64,000 nt of DNA from Melanopsichium pennsylvanicum (Eukaryota > Basidiomycota > Ustilaginomycetes > Ustilaginales): positions 310,001-374,000 of the forward strand of contig OAPG01000014.1 in assembly GCA_900208305.1 (NCBI GenBank). Direction: 5' to 3'. This document shows, piece after piece, positions 32,201 to 40,807 of the stretch (its first letter is position 1; every line of letters begins with the position of its first letter). A program made the position numbers and the translations under genes. The notes below the pieces were generated by a model that saw only the letters and a list, made by a program, of their open reading frames with translations, had not been told where the DNA came from and did no database searches.

Positions 32201-32582
32201 TGGCTCCAACAGCGGCAAACGGCATCGCGTGCCTCGTGTCTACGCGGACGGCCTGTTCTCCGTAGACGACGATGAGGATTGCACTTTTGTCATCCGTTAC
32301 AGGCCAGAGAGAGTCAACGCACCGGCAGACCCGAACGTTGCCAGCCTATCTCGACAGAAGGAGAAGCCAAAGGCGAAGGCGGAGGTCGAAGACACAGCAT
32401 ATAATGTACCAAAGCTGGACGACAAAACGCACAAGTACATTGCGATGCGTGCCAGATCTCAGATGGAACGAGATTTGTGGGTAAGGTGCATCAAGTATGA
32501 GATCGAAAAGATCGTACGGGATGACGTGGAGAGGGAGAAGAAGCTCAAAAATACCGGGAGGGTCGATTCTGGGGACAAGTAG
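26247..32582 (+). CDS. Large multi-PH-domain protein, Spo71-like
   Basis: A single-exon gene of 2,111 residues. The first 1,240 residues are Ser/Pro-rich and disordered, with a conserved patch GGTKWVGESFQVGKRFWEIL (about 755-775) resembling the N-terminal motif of Spo71. Three PH-like regions follow: about 1,255-1,440 (EEEWREFVVVLRMRKLELW), about 1,560-1,835 as a split PH domain (EGFLWRVKPVSGALTRLYL, then AREWVERISDLVKYWR), and about 1,880-2,095 (RNIIRSGRLFHKKSSYSAF, then MERDLWVRCIKYEIEKI). Yeast Spo71 acts with Vps13 at the prospore membrane; in a basidiomycete the role is unknown, though lipid or membrane binding is likely. Family assignment comes from domain order and is moderate; PH content is clear. 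Confidence 0.75.
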   Translation: MAISSSTSPQRSTPVKAFEPLNPPPRDEVKSVASHIAHSNQATPTNRTITSHSHVQFPPPTPRCPKCQPLLQHPCSTKSIPIKPSSASESLVAPAHHVSIRRYIGPLPVPASSAKAIANAIAEDDAYIPPHSSAHQPPASNQPHLSSESENNQHHHHIKAADYALSHTKQRSTGQADPAHTWTHPFRGSSPADQQAAKQYHTLSPPSSPSTPRQTQPLPIPRPGTVARDPSSASVMSNTTFISAHSLQRSALSETEATQRGEITFGLRPSTGTDASPSASRSVGPSKRRLALRNRKSSQSFSTSAPTNASLFPPPSILKSSAPVLSFQHANTVLEDGISGRPNIANARSAENLRIAALGQQRRIGSQGSSFSASAASSPSVPPIALPLLDLPLDEIEEVINDPGHSRHALSSSEPNWQRPQTTELDTMDSQQTALSSDGHIPIPDADRRNLNGSNGTTVIRKSDDIGNGGSGLSLKSPRSFSSGSDSHASNSQQAPNAESQRHDLLHPSWEQANHATTDADAAHGVVPNGSTTLADTLSATDFEDTQQSIMKISREAVGRGLPTKRSLTFSGEPSMAQTPRHVTNSAGVHLSRAVDHPREISRQSRMSRASTAGTFNTIGTVATEGSFGATGEKASTLARKFLAGGSFRKVPKRTDSMQNRGQRSKQFGITRTDSIQDPFASSSPLSAETRRASPFTARRRRTGRTTSFVSTHRDPSRRISTRGTEASVADSSSTSRVRGVQPGAVGTSTGGTKWVGESFQVGKRFWEILNARRDDLQESSPCTCEDVEQHAGKVSNVLHTVSNTAEREQAKEQATKVEQLKQSPNGVITLLAQEAQDISDDKATEAQIRANPERASAQKLASQKGSRDADDKLEVSQADTTAFHRRKTGSAKPSRRKVTNDASEVSIETVHPEEATPVAIEARQGWSEIVTKMSSITGEPGTGLKAHVFDRKIAPASEAVSTKSRSQEESKRDLSRDSAITPSQQDELARLTADTHLKILARSSSLVESEQSSAASRSVYESIAPSTLMDGVAPRISSLAMGASASMTRSDALSHPAPPASVEAGNPELLHQLLRRRSNLGERPDYMPDAASDHAVVIKPVASPLSLTPTRELASPYTGPLLEQDPFPLDATPSSESSEPTASTSRPMPTGLLKAVGLSSSPERKKTVKFDTGFNRPGLKGRFTASLFAGKAEDIQAPPSSLMATTPGDAEPRPPQEVLARPQPNAIQRPDFFVSSSPDSEVHESETSIITRKSVIKKDRMLVKIAWTPDVDIPSNFDELLARKYPIREEEWREFVVVLRMRKLELWTDPSLTNKLTGHGDRLKLQTTIALSRGSTFVSLFSPVDRIFCLTFQPWKSLSAHHKRGIHLRRQGTDIVLFNCRAGSAAADWIWELWRELGGLIPESLEVHVPSFGLKVRFPVPETMPVERAESLAATPGSQLSTEKGLFALSSISQSQDGGEGFKLMNRSNIIAMTWKLFSSIEEWRDLMALSQQRGLRLELAWRRGNELDWVINERTVENHPRHWAVLCGALLRDYKHPAILELRAAAHYPTSVLVAPNQYLQEPPAVEGFLWRVKPVSGALTRLYLTTYDGSLYICRSTRAFPPDRHLAVQMQEAMDMRVPRTSGTTQGRSAKPSTPATKSALARALAKFISANNSARRDEDVATLRQNVLEAISYPAETEEEFQGQIEAYQSFERRRQFEQIRGSDGFVDLKMIHTIKTIGSGPVRCPGEDEIRRPAGAGSTPLHQKLEEDLSVAQRDGEESDDEDESHATNDIGGQEGLEAADDPNEVRRARQIEILLTNGKAVRLEAFSAPVAREWVERISDLVKYWRCRERADATELMYAAGIDITELHKQLSGRHTKAKGTEGVDEQRLSPILGNIWNWCQIEGCRNIIRSGRLFHKKSSYSAFKARDYVLIAGRLLCFKLVKSVRTTRARQNNGIFHRRQDTVIHLRDAYVYSGKLSEDMLKNGRSDPAQAVSGIGGGGSNSGKRHRVPRVYADGLFSVDDDEDCTFVIRYRPERVNAPADPNVASLSRQKEKPKAKAEVEDTAYNVPKLDDKTHKYIAMRARSQMERDLWVRCIKYEIEKIVRDDVEREKKLKNTGRVDSGDK

Positions 32583-32994
32583 TTGCATAACCAGAGAGTG
32601 CGCCCAACTTGAAGAGGAAGGCGAAGGTAAGTTGTGTTTGAAACGAGAGGGCTACTAGCACATGCAGATACCCACGTTCCTCTCGACCTTTGTTTCAAAA
32701 TGCAATATATGGTTCATTCGTAAGCTCGACAGCAGGCTTAGGCGATCTGAACCTGCAAATCGATATTGAGTGGTTTCAATGAGTATGATCGCTGAGTGCT
32801 GCAAGGATGATGAGGCGAGCTGCGGTTGGCATGATGAAGGCTAAAAGTACAAAGTGGTATGGAAGGGGGAGATGTGGGGGTAGAAGCCGAGATTACTTTG
32901 TTGAAGCTGATATGGCAGGATTTGATAAGGATGGTGTCGAAGGCGCAAAAGTGACACAGCGTGTAGCTCGTCTGTTCCGTGTGAAGGGGGCGCA
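32583..32994. other. Convergent spacer, Spo71-like gene and uS12m
   Basis: Shared 3' flank of two convergent genes. No structured terminator, RNA gene or repeat is evident. Confidence 0.4.
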
Positions 32995-33486
32995 TCAAGG
33001 GGCGGCCTTGGGCTTCTTAGCACCGTACTTGGACCTCGAAGTCTGTCTACCTGCAACGCCAGCCAAGTCCTGCGCACCTCTGACTAGATGATATCTGATA
33101 CCGGGGCAGTCCTGTACACGTCCTCCACGAACCAAGACTACAGAATGCTCTTGCAAGTTGTGACCTTCGCCGGGTATGTAGGCGGCGACGGAACGACCGT
33201 TGGAAAGTTTGACACGGGCAACTTTGCGAATGGCCGAGTTGGGCTTCTTTGGCTTTGTGGTGAAGATCTTGGAGCAAACGCCCTTAACGAAAGGTTTCGA
33301 TTCAAGAGCAGGAACTTTGTTGACGGGCGGACGGTGGGGCTTGCGTGCACCGCGAAGGTTCTGCTGGAGAGTGACGGACCATGAAGTGGATGTGGAAAAG
33401 GCGCGGGATGTGTTGCTAGCCGCTGGGAGACGCGAGGGCCCAGAAATGACGCTTCGAAAGAGCGAGTTGACGATGTTTGTCAACAT
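32995..33486 (-). CDS. MRPS12: Mitochondrial ribosomal protein uS12m (nuclear-encoded)
   Basis: Small-subunit decoding-centre protein S12 of the mitochondrial ribosome, 163 residues from the ATG at 33486 ([12 protein letters not shown]). The N-terminal 45 residues are rich in Arg, Ser and Ala with an AFSTSTS stretch, a likely mitochondrial presequence. The core is classic S12: [58 protein letters not shown] and [17 protein letters not shown]. The PNSA loop that contacts the decoding site is intact. The frame extends upstream only to a TTG, so the chosen ATG is the first. The gene is divergent with the ChAPs gene. Confidence 0.94.
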   Translation of the reverse strand: MLTNIVNSLFRSVISGPSRLPAASNTSRAFSTSTSWSVTLQQNLRGARKPHRPPVNKVPALESKPFVKGVCSKIFTTKPKKPNSAIRKVARVKLSNGRSVAAYIPGEGHNLQEHSVVLVRGGRVQDCPGIRYHLVRGAQDLAGVAGRQTSRSKYGAKKPKAAP

Positions 33487-34184
33487 TGTGAAAAACAGCA
33501 ATGGTATAGGACGATGGCGGTGTTCGTCGAGGATCGATGTGAGAGATGCAATCTGGAGTGTCTGCTAACGCAAAAAAAAGTCGAAAGCCCTGGGAATGTC
33601 ACGTGAGCCTAGCTTAAAACGTTCTAACATCTAAATAATCGTGAAACCATCCGACGCCGAACCCATGCAGACAGCGAGCGATGTTACAAGAAGAAGGGCA
33701 GGAGAGTTGCGTGTGTGCAATTTTTTTTGTGTATGTCTCGTTTGGTTTCGCGCCAGCTATCACTGTTCTGTAGCTGTCGGTCGGCACGGCACGCACACGC
33801 CATGCTTGTCTGGTTGATTCGAACCAAGATCCAACAGAGAATTCGACAGGCGCTCCTCTCTCAGCGTGCAGCCGCCTCGGATTCAAGATCCCATATCACT
33901 TGTGGAGATCATCACATCTTTCTGTCTAATATTTGATCGAGCTTTTGGTTATTGCTCATCAATTGCTAATCACCGTTGATTCGCGCTTGACTGAGAAGCT
34001 AAACTCAAGTCGCATCAGCTCGATCAACGACCCCTTGGCTTGTCGACACGATATCGCCCCGTCTGGACACCACTTGACTCAGATCATCCATCCAGACGCT
34101 GTCATACTTGGTACGGCGCACCGGCCCTACCTTGTCTCTCCATCGGCGCAAAGATAATCAGCCTATCGTCGGCATTGGTTGGTC
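33487..34184. promoter_or_regulatory. Divergent promoter region, uS12m and ChAPs gene
   Basis: About 700 bases between divergent starts. A poly-T run (33720-33729) and a short palindrome TGGTTGATTCGAACCA (about 33812) are present. I see no TATA box with confidence. Confidence 0.4.
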
Positions 34185-36608
34185 ATGGGTGACACCTTTG
34201 TCTCCCAGCCCGAGTTCTTCGAGGTGGAACTCGGCGAATCGCTCCTCTCCCGAACAGAAACGCTAGCCTCCTTTCGTGAGCTCGGTCCACCCGATCTCGT
34301 CCACGTCATCAAATCCACTGGCACCGGCGCTCGTTCTCGTGACATCGGCTCCTATCACTATGTCTCCGGAGTTGATGCGTCATCCTCTGCCGCTCTGGCT
34401 GCCTACATCAACAGTCTCACCTATGAACTCGACCAAAATCCTGGCTTTTTCTCCAGCAAAGCAGCTTACAAGCTCAAATCTGGCGCTTACTGCTGCTTCA
34501 ATGCCTTCTCCCGTGTCGACGTGCGCGTAGAGGTGCGCATTCCCGGTAGCGTTGATGCCTACGTCGTCGACTTGCGTGGAGAGCGCCATGAAACAACGCC
34601 CGAGATCTGGCAGGAGGTGTATCTCTCTGCACTTCTACGAGCTATCCTGTACGCAGATGACGCCAACTACCGTCTTGCTGGCTACCGCAAACTCGATCCC
34701 ATCTCCAGTCCTGATGCTGAACACCGCTTCCTACAAGCAGCCGAGAACCTCTTCTTCAAAGGTTGGCAGCTTGGCTCCGACCCCGAGATTCAGGTAGCCA
34801 CCGTGGTGTCAAATCATCTCACAGCGGGAATCCTCAAGTATTTTGGCGAAACTTCAAGGTATGAACAAGCCGTAAACCTCTTTGAAAAACTTTGGGCCAG
34901 AGAGCCAGAGGTGGCAGCACTGGTAGCGCAATCCTACATTGGGATGAATGAAGAGATCAAGGCCGTTCAAGTCATGCACAGTGCCGTCAAAGAAACGCCT
35001 CAATCATACGCTCTATTGCACGCTCAAGTCGACTTCTTGCGATCCAAAGGAAAGCACGAATGGGCGCTCAAAGTTGCCAAACAAGCAGTCAACTGTGCGC
35101 CCTCGGAATTCGTCACTTGGGCTAAACTTACGGAATGCTACATCGACCTCGAGCAATGGGAATCGGCATTGTACACGCTCAATTCATGTCCCATGTTCAC
35201 GTACAACGAGCGAGATCTGCATCGCATGCCCACACCTGCACGCAGTCACTTGCCAGTCAAGACTTTTATCGCCGAGAGTGGATTGGTGGATGAAGAAAGT
35301 GCGAGGGATAACGAGGCAGATGTGGCGCTTCTGAGGTTGCCTGCACCTGCGTTGAGGGGAACTTTTGCAAAAGCCTACGCGCTACTTGGTCGATTGGTCA
35401 GCTCGATCGGGTGGGATGAGCTGCTTAGGTACAGAAGCAACGTTTTTGTTATGGAGGAAGAGTACAGGGCGCAGAAGGCCGCCGCAACGCAAGCCGAGGA
35501 TGGTGTTGCGGAGGATGATGCGAGCATCCGTGGCGTCGCGCCCAGCGATTCGCCTGCCATTGCCTCTTCTACCCCTCCACAACCAAGTGGAACTTCGACG
35601 GGTGCGAAAGGGCTGGACGACGAAACAGACGACGGGGTGGAGCAGAGCGAGGACGAAATGGATAGCAGCGAGCTTGAGCCCCCGTACAATGCTTTAGCAA
35701 AATCGCAACTAGGCATCAACTCGACGGCAAACGCCTCATCGCAGTCGATTCCTACGATCAAGATCTCGACCGAATCCGATCACGAACGCGAACAGCGGGA
35801 GCTGGAAGACTATATGAAAAGCATGAACGCTGGATCTGATGCGAAAGATGCGCAGCAAGACGCTTCGAGAGGATCAGTTCAGGTAGAACCTCCACCGCTG
35901 GAAAAGCCCGCGCAGGCATCGGCAGGCCACGAGCGATCCGAGTCGACCTCCACCGCTGTACCCGGCGACCTGTCTGCTACTTCACAAAACGGTGCCAACG
36001 GCAAGCCTGGCGCGATTGTCAATGGAGAACACGATGCGAGCATTGCGATGGCCGAGGCTCGTCAAAGGGAAAAGAATACAGGATTCTCGTTCCGCGATAA
36101 GCGTCTGTGTGAGCGATGGCTGGACAACCTGTTCATGGTGCTGTACGAAGATCTGCGCGTGTACACCATCTGGCGTGCGGAGATCGCGCATTTCCGCAAT
36201 CAGAACCTTGCCTATCGCAAGACTGGCACGGAATGGGAGATCCTTGGCGAGTTGGGCTTGCGTCTTCTCCACAAGGACGAGGCTCGGGATGCGTTCCAGA
36301 GATGTGTGGATGTCAAGTTCAGTGCCAAGGCGTATTTGAGGTTGTTGGAGATTTACACGGAGGCAAGGGATGTGCAGAGGAGTCTGTGGACCGCCATTAG
36401 GTTGACGGCGTACCATCATCGATGGTATATGGAGGGAAGTTTCCCAGGTGCGGTAGCGACGAGTTTGTTCAAGTTGATCAAGACTGAAGGATTAGCAAAG
36501 GTTAGTTATACGCTGGTAAGTATGAGTCCACCGCAGGGGATTCTGAAGTTGATGCAAAACTATTTCGCGTATGCTTCTGCCTTCAAGGTTCCTGGATACG
36601 ATTTCTAA
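34185..36608 (+). CDS. ChAPs family exomer cargo adaptor (Bch1/Bud7/Chs6-like)
   Basis: ChAPs proteins bind Chs5 and Arf1 to form exomer, which carries cargo such as chitin synthase from the trans-Golgi to the plasma membrane. I start at the ATG at 34185 (MGDTFVSQPEFFEVELGE), giving 807 residues; the upstream frame has only a TTG. The N-terminal part (IGSYHYVSGVDASSSAALAA, KSGAYCCFNAFSRVDVRVEV) and the TPR-like middle (RYEQAVNLFEKLWAREPEVA, then EWALKVAKQAVNCAPSEFVT and CYIDLEQWESALYTLNSCPM) match the family. The C-terminal part (LCERWLDNLFMVLYEDLRVY) also matches. An acidic, disordered insert of about 170 residues (about 435-605) separates the two halves. Basidiomycetes normally have one or two ChAPs against four in yeast. 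Confidence 0.88.
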   Translation: MGDTFVSQPEFFEVELGESLLSRTETLASFRELGPPDLVHVIKSTGTGARSRDIGSYHYVSGVDASSSAALAAYINSLTYELDQNPGFFSSKAAYKLKSGAYCCFNAFSRVDVRVEVRIPGSVDAYVVDLRGERHETTPEIWQEVYLSALLRAILYADDANYRLAGYRKLDPISSPDAEHRFLQAAENLFFKGWQLGSDPEIQVATVVSNHLTAGILKYFGETSRYEQAVNLFEKLWAREPEVAALVAQSYIGMNEEIKAVQVMHSAVKETPQSYALLHAQVDFLRSKGKHEWALKVAKQAVNCAPSEFVTWAKLTECYIDLEQWESALYTLNSCPMFTYNERDLHRMPTPARSHLPVKTFIAESGLVDEESARDNEADVALLRLPAPALRGTFAKAYALLGRLVSSIGWDELLRYRSNVFVMEEEYRAQKAAATQAEDGVAEDDASIRGVAPSDSPAIASSTPPQPSGTSTGAKGLDDETDDGVEQSEDEMDSSELEPPYNALAKSQLGINSTANASSQSIPTIKISTESDHEREQRELEDYMKSMNAGSDAKDAQQDASRGSVQVEPPPLEKPAQASAGHERSESTSTAVPGDLSATSQNGANGKPGAIVNGEHDASIAMAEARQREKNTGFSFRDKRLCERWLDNLFMVLYEDLRVYTIWRAEIAHFRNQNLAYRKTGTEWEILGELGLRLLHKDEARDAFQRCVDVKFSAKAYLRLLEIYTEARDVQRSLWTAIRLTAYHHRWYMEGSFPGAVATSLFKLIKTEGLAKVSYTLVSMSPPQGILKLMQNYFAYASAFKVPGYDF

Positions 36609-38221
36609 CAATGGGGCAAAGAGGACAAGGAAGGGAGTGAGAGGCAAGACATGTTGGTGTAGAAACGGTTGTATTGATGTTTGGTTGCAAATCATGCTTG
36701 TGCGTAACATGTGTGCTCTGATGCAGTCTGGTATATGCGTGAAAGGGGTGTCGTCTGGTATACTGGAAATATAAGCCCGCTCGAATGTGATCGTCAATGC
36801 ATGTTGTGTTGAAGTCGACGGAAGTGCGAGAGCTGAACCAACTTGTTAAATAATGCAACATTGCCATACAGCTCATCCCGAACAAAAGTGGCTGTGAATT
36901 GTATTGATGCAGAGGACCGGTTGAAAGCCTCCGAGAAGCAGGAATAGGTCAGAATTTGGGGTATTCGTGGCAGAACTCTGGAAAATCGGGTGGAATTAAC
37001 GTACAGTATTTAGATAAAGCAAAACACACACAACCAAAAGAACCCTTCTTCGGAGAGTTTCGTTTGGAATTGAGGCATGGTTCTGAGACAAATTGATCGC
37101 TTAGCGTGCCCCTTTTGTCTTGGCAATATGTAATAGCGCATCTGCGCGCCTTTCGTCTCTCTATCCGTGGTTGCCCGGCGAATAATAATTATCAATTCTT
37201 TTTTTTTGTTCGGTCTTTTTGATTTCGCCGACCTGTGCTGCTGTTTTTGCACACTGAGCACATACACGCACTGACCGTGACAGAATGCATGTCGATCTTC
37301 AGAAACCTACAGTACAAGCAAAAGAGGGTCCAACAAAGAACATCACAACTCACATTTCCCACCTTTTTCATGTCGCTGCATGTCCGACGTTCTCCCATTC
37401 GGCCTCTGCAGCTTTCTTGGCAGGTTTCATCTAAGGGTGCTGCTACACTGGATTGTACAGTAACTTTACTTGTACAGTAATTTACAGTATTGGTAAGACA
37501 TGATTTCGATATCGGTCCGACTGCCGGTCAACTCTGCACTATCTTGACTTGATTTGATTTGAGCAACTTGCAACCCCGTGAGTTGATACTGTATCTGTCA
37601 AGAATCTCTCATTCCCCAACAAGGTTGACAGCTCACGCGTACAGTAAATTTACTGTATGTGTATATTGAATTTGCATCAAGGCGGGCCGGACTTGCTTGA
37701 ATTGATTCGACTTCATCCAAGCCGCCTTTGCGATCAAAGACCGGGCATAAGGTTAGCTTGTGTTTATCCAATCGATTCCATGCAGCCCACACACAGCCTG
37801 TGATGAAGCCATGGAAACGAGGCGTCGTGTTCTGCAGCTGCAGCTGCAACTGCAACGCTTGTAATGTACCGTAATGCTACTCTACTGCATGTCTTTGACT
37901 GCCAAGCCCTGTCAAACCCGAGGTGCCGCGGCCCCCTTCCCCCTTCCCCCTTCCTTGCAACTTTGGCTCACTATTGGCTCTCTCAATGGTCTACGAGATA
38001 TATATTCATTCATCCTATACTCAGGCCATGCTTGCTTGCTTGCTTGCTTGTTTACCTGATCCATCATCTTCTCTTCATCCCTGTGTCAAGACAAATCGTT
38101 GTCCTATCCGCACAAGGCTCAGCGCCTACAATCATCATAGAACCCCACCAATCTTCTGTCCCTCCATCTCCTTTTCAAGTCTTGAGCTCCTGCCGTCACT
38201 ACAATAGCAGCATTGCTTACC
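36609..38221. promoter_or_regulatory. 1.6-kb spacer; promoter of the GMC oxidoreductase gene
   Basis: It contains clustered TACAGTA half-sites (about 37454-37489), a perfect 18-bp palindrome (37640-37657), a C5T2 tandem repeat (37932-37953), CTTG x5 (38031-38050) and a CTGCAG-rich patch near 37,840. No gene is seen. The density of repeats is higher than in any other nuclear promoter of the window. Confidence 0.55.
37640..37657. promoter_or_regulatory. Perfect 18-bp palindrome TACAGTAAATTTACTGTA
   Basis: The 18 bases are identical on both strands and read TACAGTAAATTTACTGTA. Related half-sites recur in other nuclear spacers (about 12682, 18685, 18755, 37454-37489, 40751, 54358). It could be a dimeric factor site or the end of a small dispersed element; no function is known to me. 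Confidence 0.5.
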
Positions 38222-40318
38222 ATGAAAACCACCACAGCAGCCATAATTTCTGTGGCTTTTCTCACCCTCACCTCTACAGTCTCATCCGCCTCGCTTCCGT
38301 TCGGCACCATACCTTCCGTCGACTATTCGCTCTTCAAACGATCCTTAACTACAACACCAACTACCCTCTCTACCAAAACATATGATTACGTCATTGTCGG
38401 TGGCGGCCTAGCTGGTCTCGTTGTCGCAAATCGTCTATCCGCCAACCCAAATGTCACCGTGGCTGTCATCGAAGCAGGTGCCTCTGGCTACTCTGACAAC
38501 CAGAAATTCGTCGTTCCCGCAGCAAATCTTTACGACTCGAGTGTCGCAACCCAGTACGACTGGCAATGGACCACTTCGCCTCAACAAGGTCTCAATAACC
38601 GTTCTGCCTCATGGCCACGCGGCAAAGTCCTTGGTGGAAGCAGTGCTATTAACGGGCTCTACTATGTCAGGCATAGCGACATCGAACAGAATTCTTGGGC
38701 TTCTCTCATCGGCGACAAAGGTGACTGGTCTTGGGACTCGATGCTGTCTGCTATGAAGAAGAGCGAAACTTTTACCCCACCTAATCAGGCCACAACGTCA
38801 ATGATCTCGGTCCCCTATGACGCTTCCTCTCACGGTACAGAAGGACCTTTACATGTCTCTTACCCGCAACGCACCTACCCGCAAGTCGAGGCCTTCCTCC
38901 GATCCACCAACAACGTCGGCATTCCCCAGAGTAGCAATCCAGACGCAGGCGACAGCTGGGGTGCATTCCTCGCCACATCCAACATCAACCCTATCAACTC
39001 CACCCGATCCTTCTCCCGCACAGCTTATCTCGACCCTATCACCTACCGACCCAACCTCGACGTCTTGACCGGTCACCTTGTCACAAAGGTTCTTTTCAAT
39101 CAAACCAACACTGCTCAAGGTGCAGTGGCATCTGGTGTCCAATTTGCACAGTCTAATCAGGCTGAAAAGTATACGGTCAACGCCAACAAGGAAGTCATTC
39201 TGTGTGGTGGTGCGGTCAACGACCCTCAAATCCTCCAATTGTCCGGTGTTGGAGAACAATCCTTGCTCCAACAGGTCGGAATCGAAACCGTCGTCGACCT
39301 TCCTGGTGTTGGCTATCACCTTCAAGATCATCTTAGTACAGGAGTGGTATTCTCGCCCAAAAATGCTTCTTCCATGCCTCCAACTAAAATCACTGGAAAT
39401 CAAGCCACCGATTCTTACGTCAACTCGGCCATTGCCTACGTTAACGGGAGCATCATGTTTGGCGAGCAAGAATGGTCCAAGATGATGGAGCAAATGAAAG
39501 CAGATCAGCAGGCGAGTATCGATGCATATACTGCTCCTGACTCGGTTAAAGCAGGATACAATGCGACGTATACCGCGCAGGTGAATGAAATCTTTCCTTC
39601 GCAAATTGGACCTATTGAATTGCTCTTTGCACTATCATTTGGAGGTATCCAAGTGCAAGCTGCATTACAACATCCACTTTCAAGAGGTTCGATCAAAATC
39701 AATTCCACCAACCCTTTCACACCTCCTACCATTGACCCTGCCTATCTTTCTAATACGGTCGACATGACCATCTTACTTGAAGGTTTTAAACTCGCTCGTA
39801 GGGTGGCAACTGCTTCACCCTTGGCAGAATTCATTCAAGCCGAGGTAACGCCGGGAAATAGCATTGAGTCCGATTCGCAATGGGAATCCTGGATTCGATC
39901 GAATGTAGGTACTGAATTTCACCCTTCGAGTACATGTTCCATGTTGCCTCGAGAACAAGGTGGAGTGGTGGATCAACAAATGAAGGTGTACGGTACCAAA
40001 AACTTGCGTGTGGTGGATGCAAGTGTACCACCTATCAGTTTCAGTGCTCATTTGATGAGCATTACTTACGGTCTTGCCGAAATTGCAAGTGAGATGATCT
40101 TACAAGATTACGAAAGAGGCATGATTAGTCAGACTAACACTAGTACAGCTAGTACAAGTGGCTCGAGGGGTGGCGTTGGTAGCAGCACAGGCACAGGTGT
40201 GGCAAATACTGATGGTAACAACACTAGCGCAGCATCGTCAGTAGGTCCAGGGCATGTTTCCTTTTCAGCCATGGCTTTGTCAATCATGCTTGCTGTTGCA
40301 GTCTTTGTGATCGCCTGA
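38222..40318 (+). CDS. Secreted, probably GPI-anchored GMC oxidoreductase
   Basis: An FAD-dependent glucose-methanol-choline oxidoreductase of 698 residues from the ATG at 38222. The N-terminus (MKTTTAAIISVAFLTLTSTV) is a signal peptide. The FAD-binding Rossmann motif is VIVGGGLAG (about 57-65), with the ribose-binding Glu in VIEAGASG; GMC signature 1 is around PRGKVLGGSSAINGL (about 132-146). The catalytic pair is His567 (FHPSS) and His610 (AHLMSITYGLAE). The C-terminal 60 residues are Ser/Thr/Gly-rich and end in a hydrophobic tail (AMALSIMLAVAVFVIA), as in GPI-anchored proteins. The substrate (an alcohol or sugar) cannot be read from sequence. Its long, repeat-rich promoter suggests regulated expression. 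Confidence 0.88.
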   Translation: MKTTTAAIISVAFLTLTSTVSSASLPFGTIPSVDYSLFKRSLTTTPTTLSTKTYDYVIVGGGLAGLVVANRLSANPNVTVAVIEAGASGYSDNQKFVVPAANLYDSSVATQYDWQWTTSPQQGLNNRSASWPRGKVLGGSSAINGLYYVRHSDIEQNSWASLIGDKGDWSWDSMLSAMKKSETFTPPNQATTSMISVPYDASSHGTEGPLHVSYPQRTYPQVEAFLRSTNNVGIPQSSNPDAGDSWGAFLATSNINPINSTRSFSRTAYLDPITYRPNLDVLTGHLVTKVLFNQTNTAQGAVASGVQFAQSNQAEKYTVNANKEVILCGGAVNDPQILQLSGVGEQSLLQQVGIETVVDLPGVGYHLQDHLSTGVVFSPKNASSMPPTKITGNQATDSYVNSAIAYVNGSIMFGEQEWSKMMEQMKADQQASIDAYTAPDSVKAGYNATYTAQVNEIFPSQIGPIELLFALSFGGIQVQAALQHPLSRGSIKINSTNPFTPPTIDPAYLSNTVDMTILLEGFKLARRVATASPLAEFIQAEVTPGNSIESDSQWESWIRSNVGTEFHPSSTCSMLPREQGGVVDQQMKVYGTKNLRVVDASVPPISFSAHLMSITYGLAEIASEMILQDYERGMISQTNTSTASTSGSRGGVGSSTGTGVANTDGNNTSAASSVGPGHVSFSAMALSIMLAVAVFVIA

Positions 40319-40807
40319 GTCCAAAGCTCATTTACTTTTTACACCAACGATTCGTCATTTCTAGATGATTCTCATTCCCATACTCTCTCCCTTTTTAAAC
40401 TCCTAACACTATCATTCATCTTGGCATTACCAATCCCGTTCTTAAAGCATGTACACTTCTTGCACCAAATCAATCATCTATGCACAGTTCAATCCTTTTG
40501 CCAACATCGAAATCTTTCCATTACCATCATTCTTTCGAAAAAAAGAATCATGCTACCAAGAGAAAGTTTCAACCCTGGTGAGACGCCGAGTTTGCAAAAC
40601 CCCAAATCGATCACCCGACTCGCCTATTGTTGTTGTGTTATTCTTGTTTCTGGCAACCATGACCCCGGTGTGTCGACTTTCAGTTGCACACACACTCTCA
40701 CACACACACACATTCACACAACTAAATCCATGTCTTGTCTTTGCACGCTTACTGTAAATGCTTGAGAAAAAATGCCCAACGGACTTAACTCCATGAGTAA
40801 ATACTCT
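40319..40807. other. Convergent spacer, GMC gene and Ukc1-like kinase
   Basis: Shared 3' flank with a short CA run (about 40685-40720) and CTTACTGTAAATGC near 40749. No gene is seen. Confidence 0.45.

Noticed and set aside
33806..33835. Possible nuclear tRNA T arm (GATTCGAACCA)
   Set aside because: It is a simple palindrome (TGGTT-GATTCG-AACCA) with a six-base loop, and no D or anticodon arm lies at the right distance.
38849..39604. 251-codon minus-strand frame inside the GMC gene
   Set aside because: Shadow of the GMC oxidoreductase, whose motifs are all in the plus frame.
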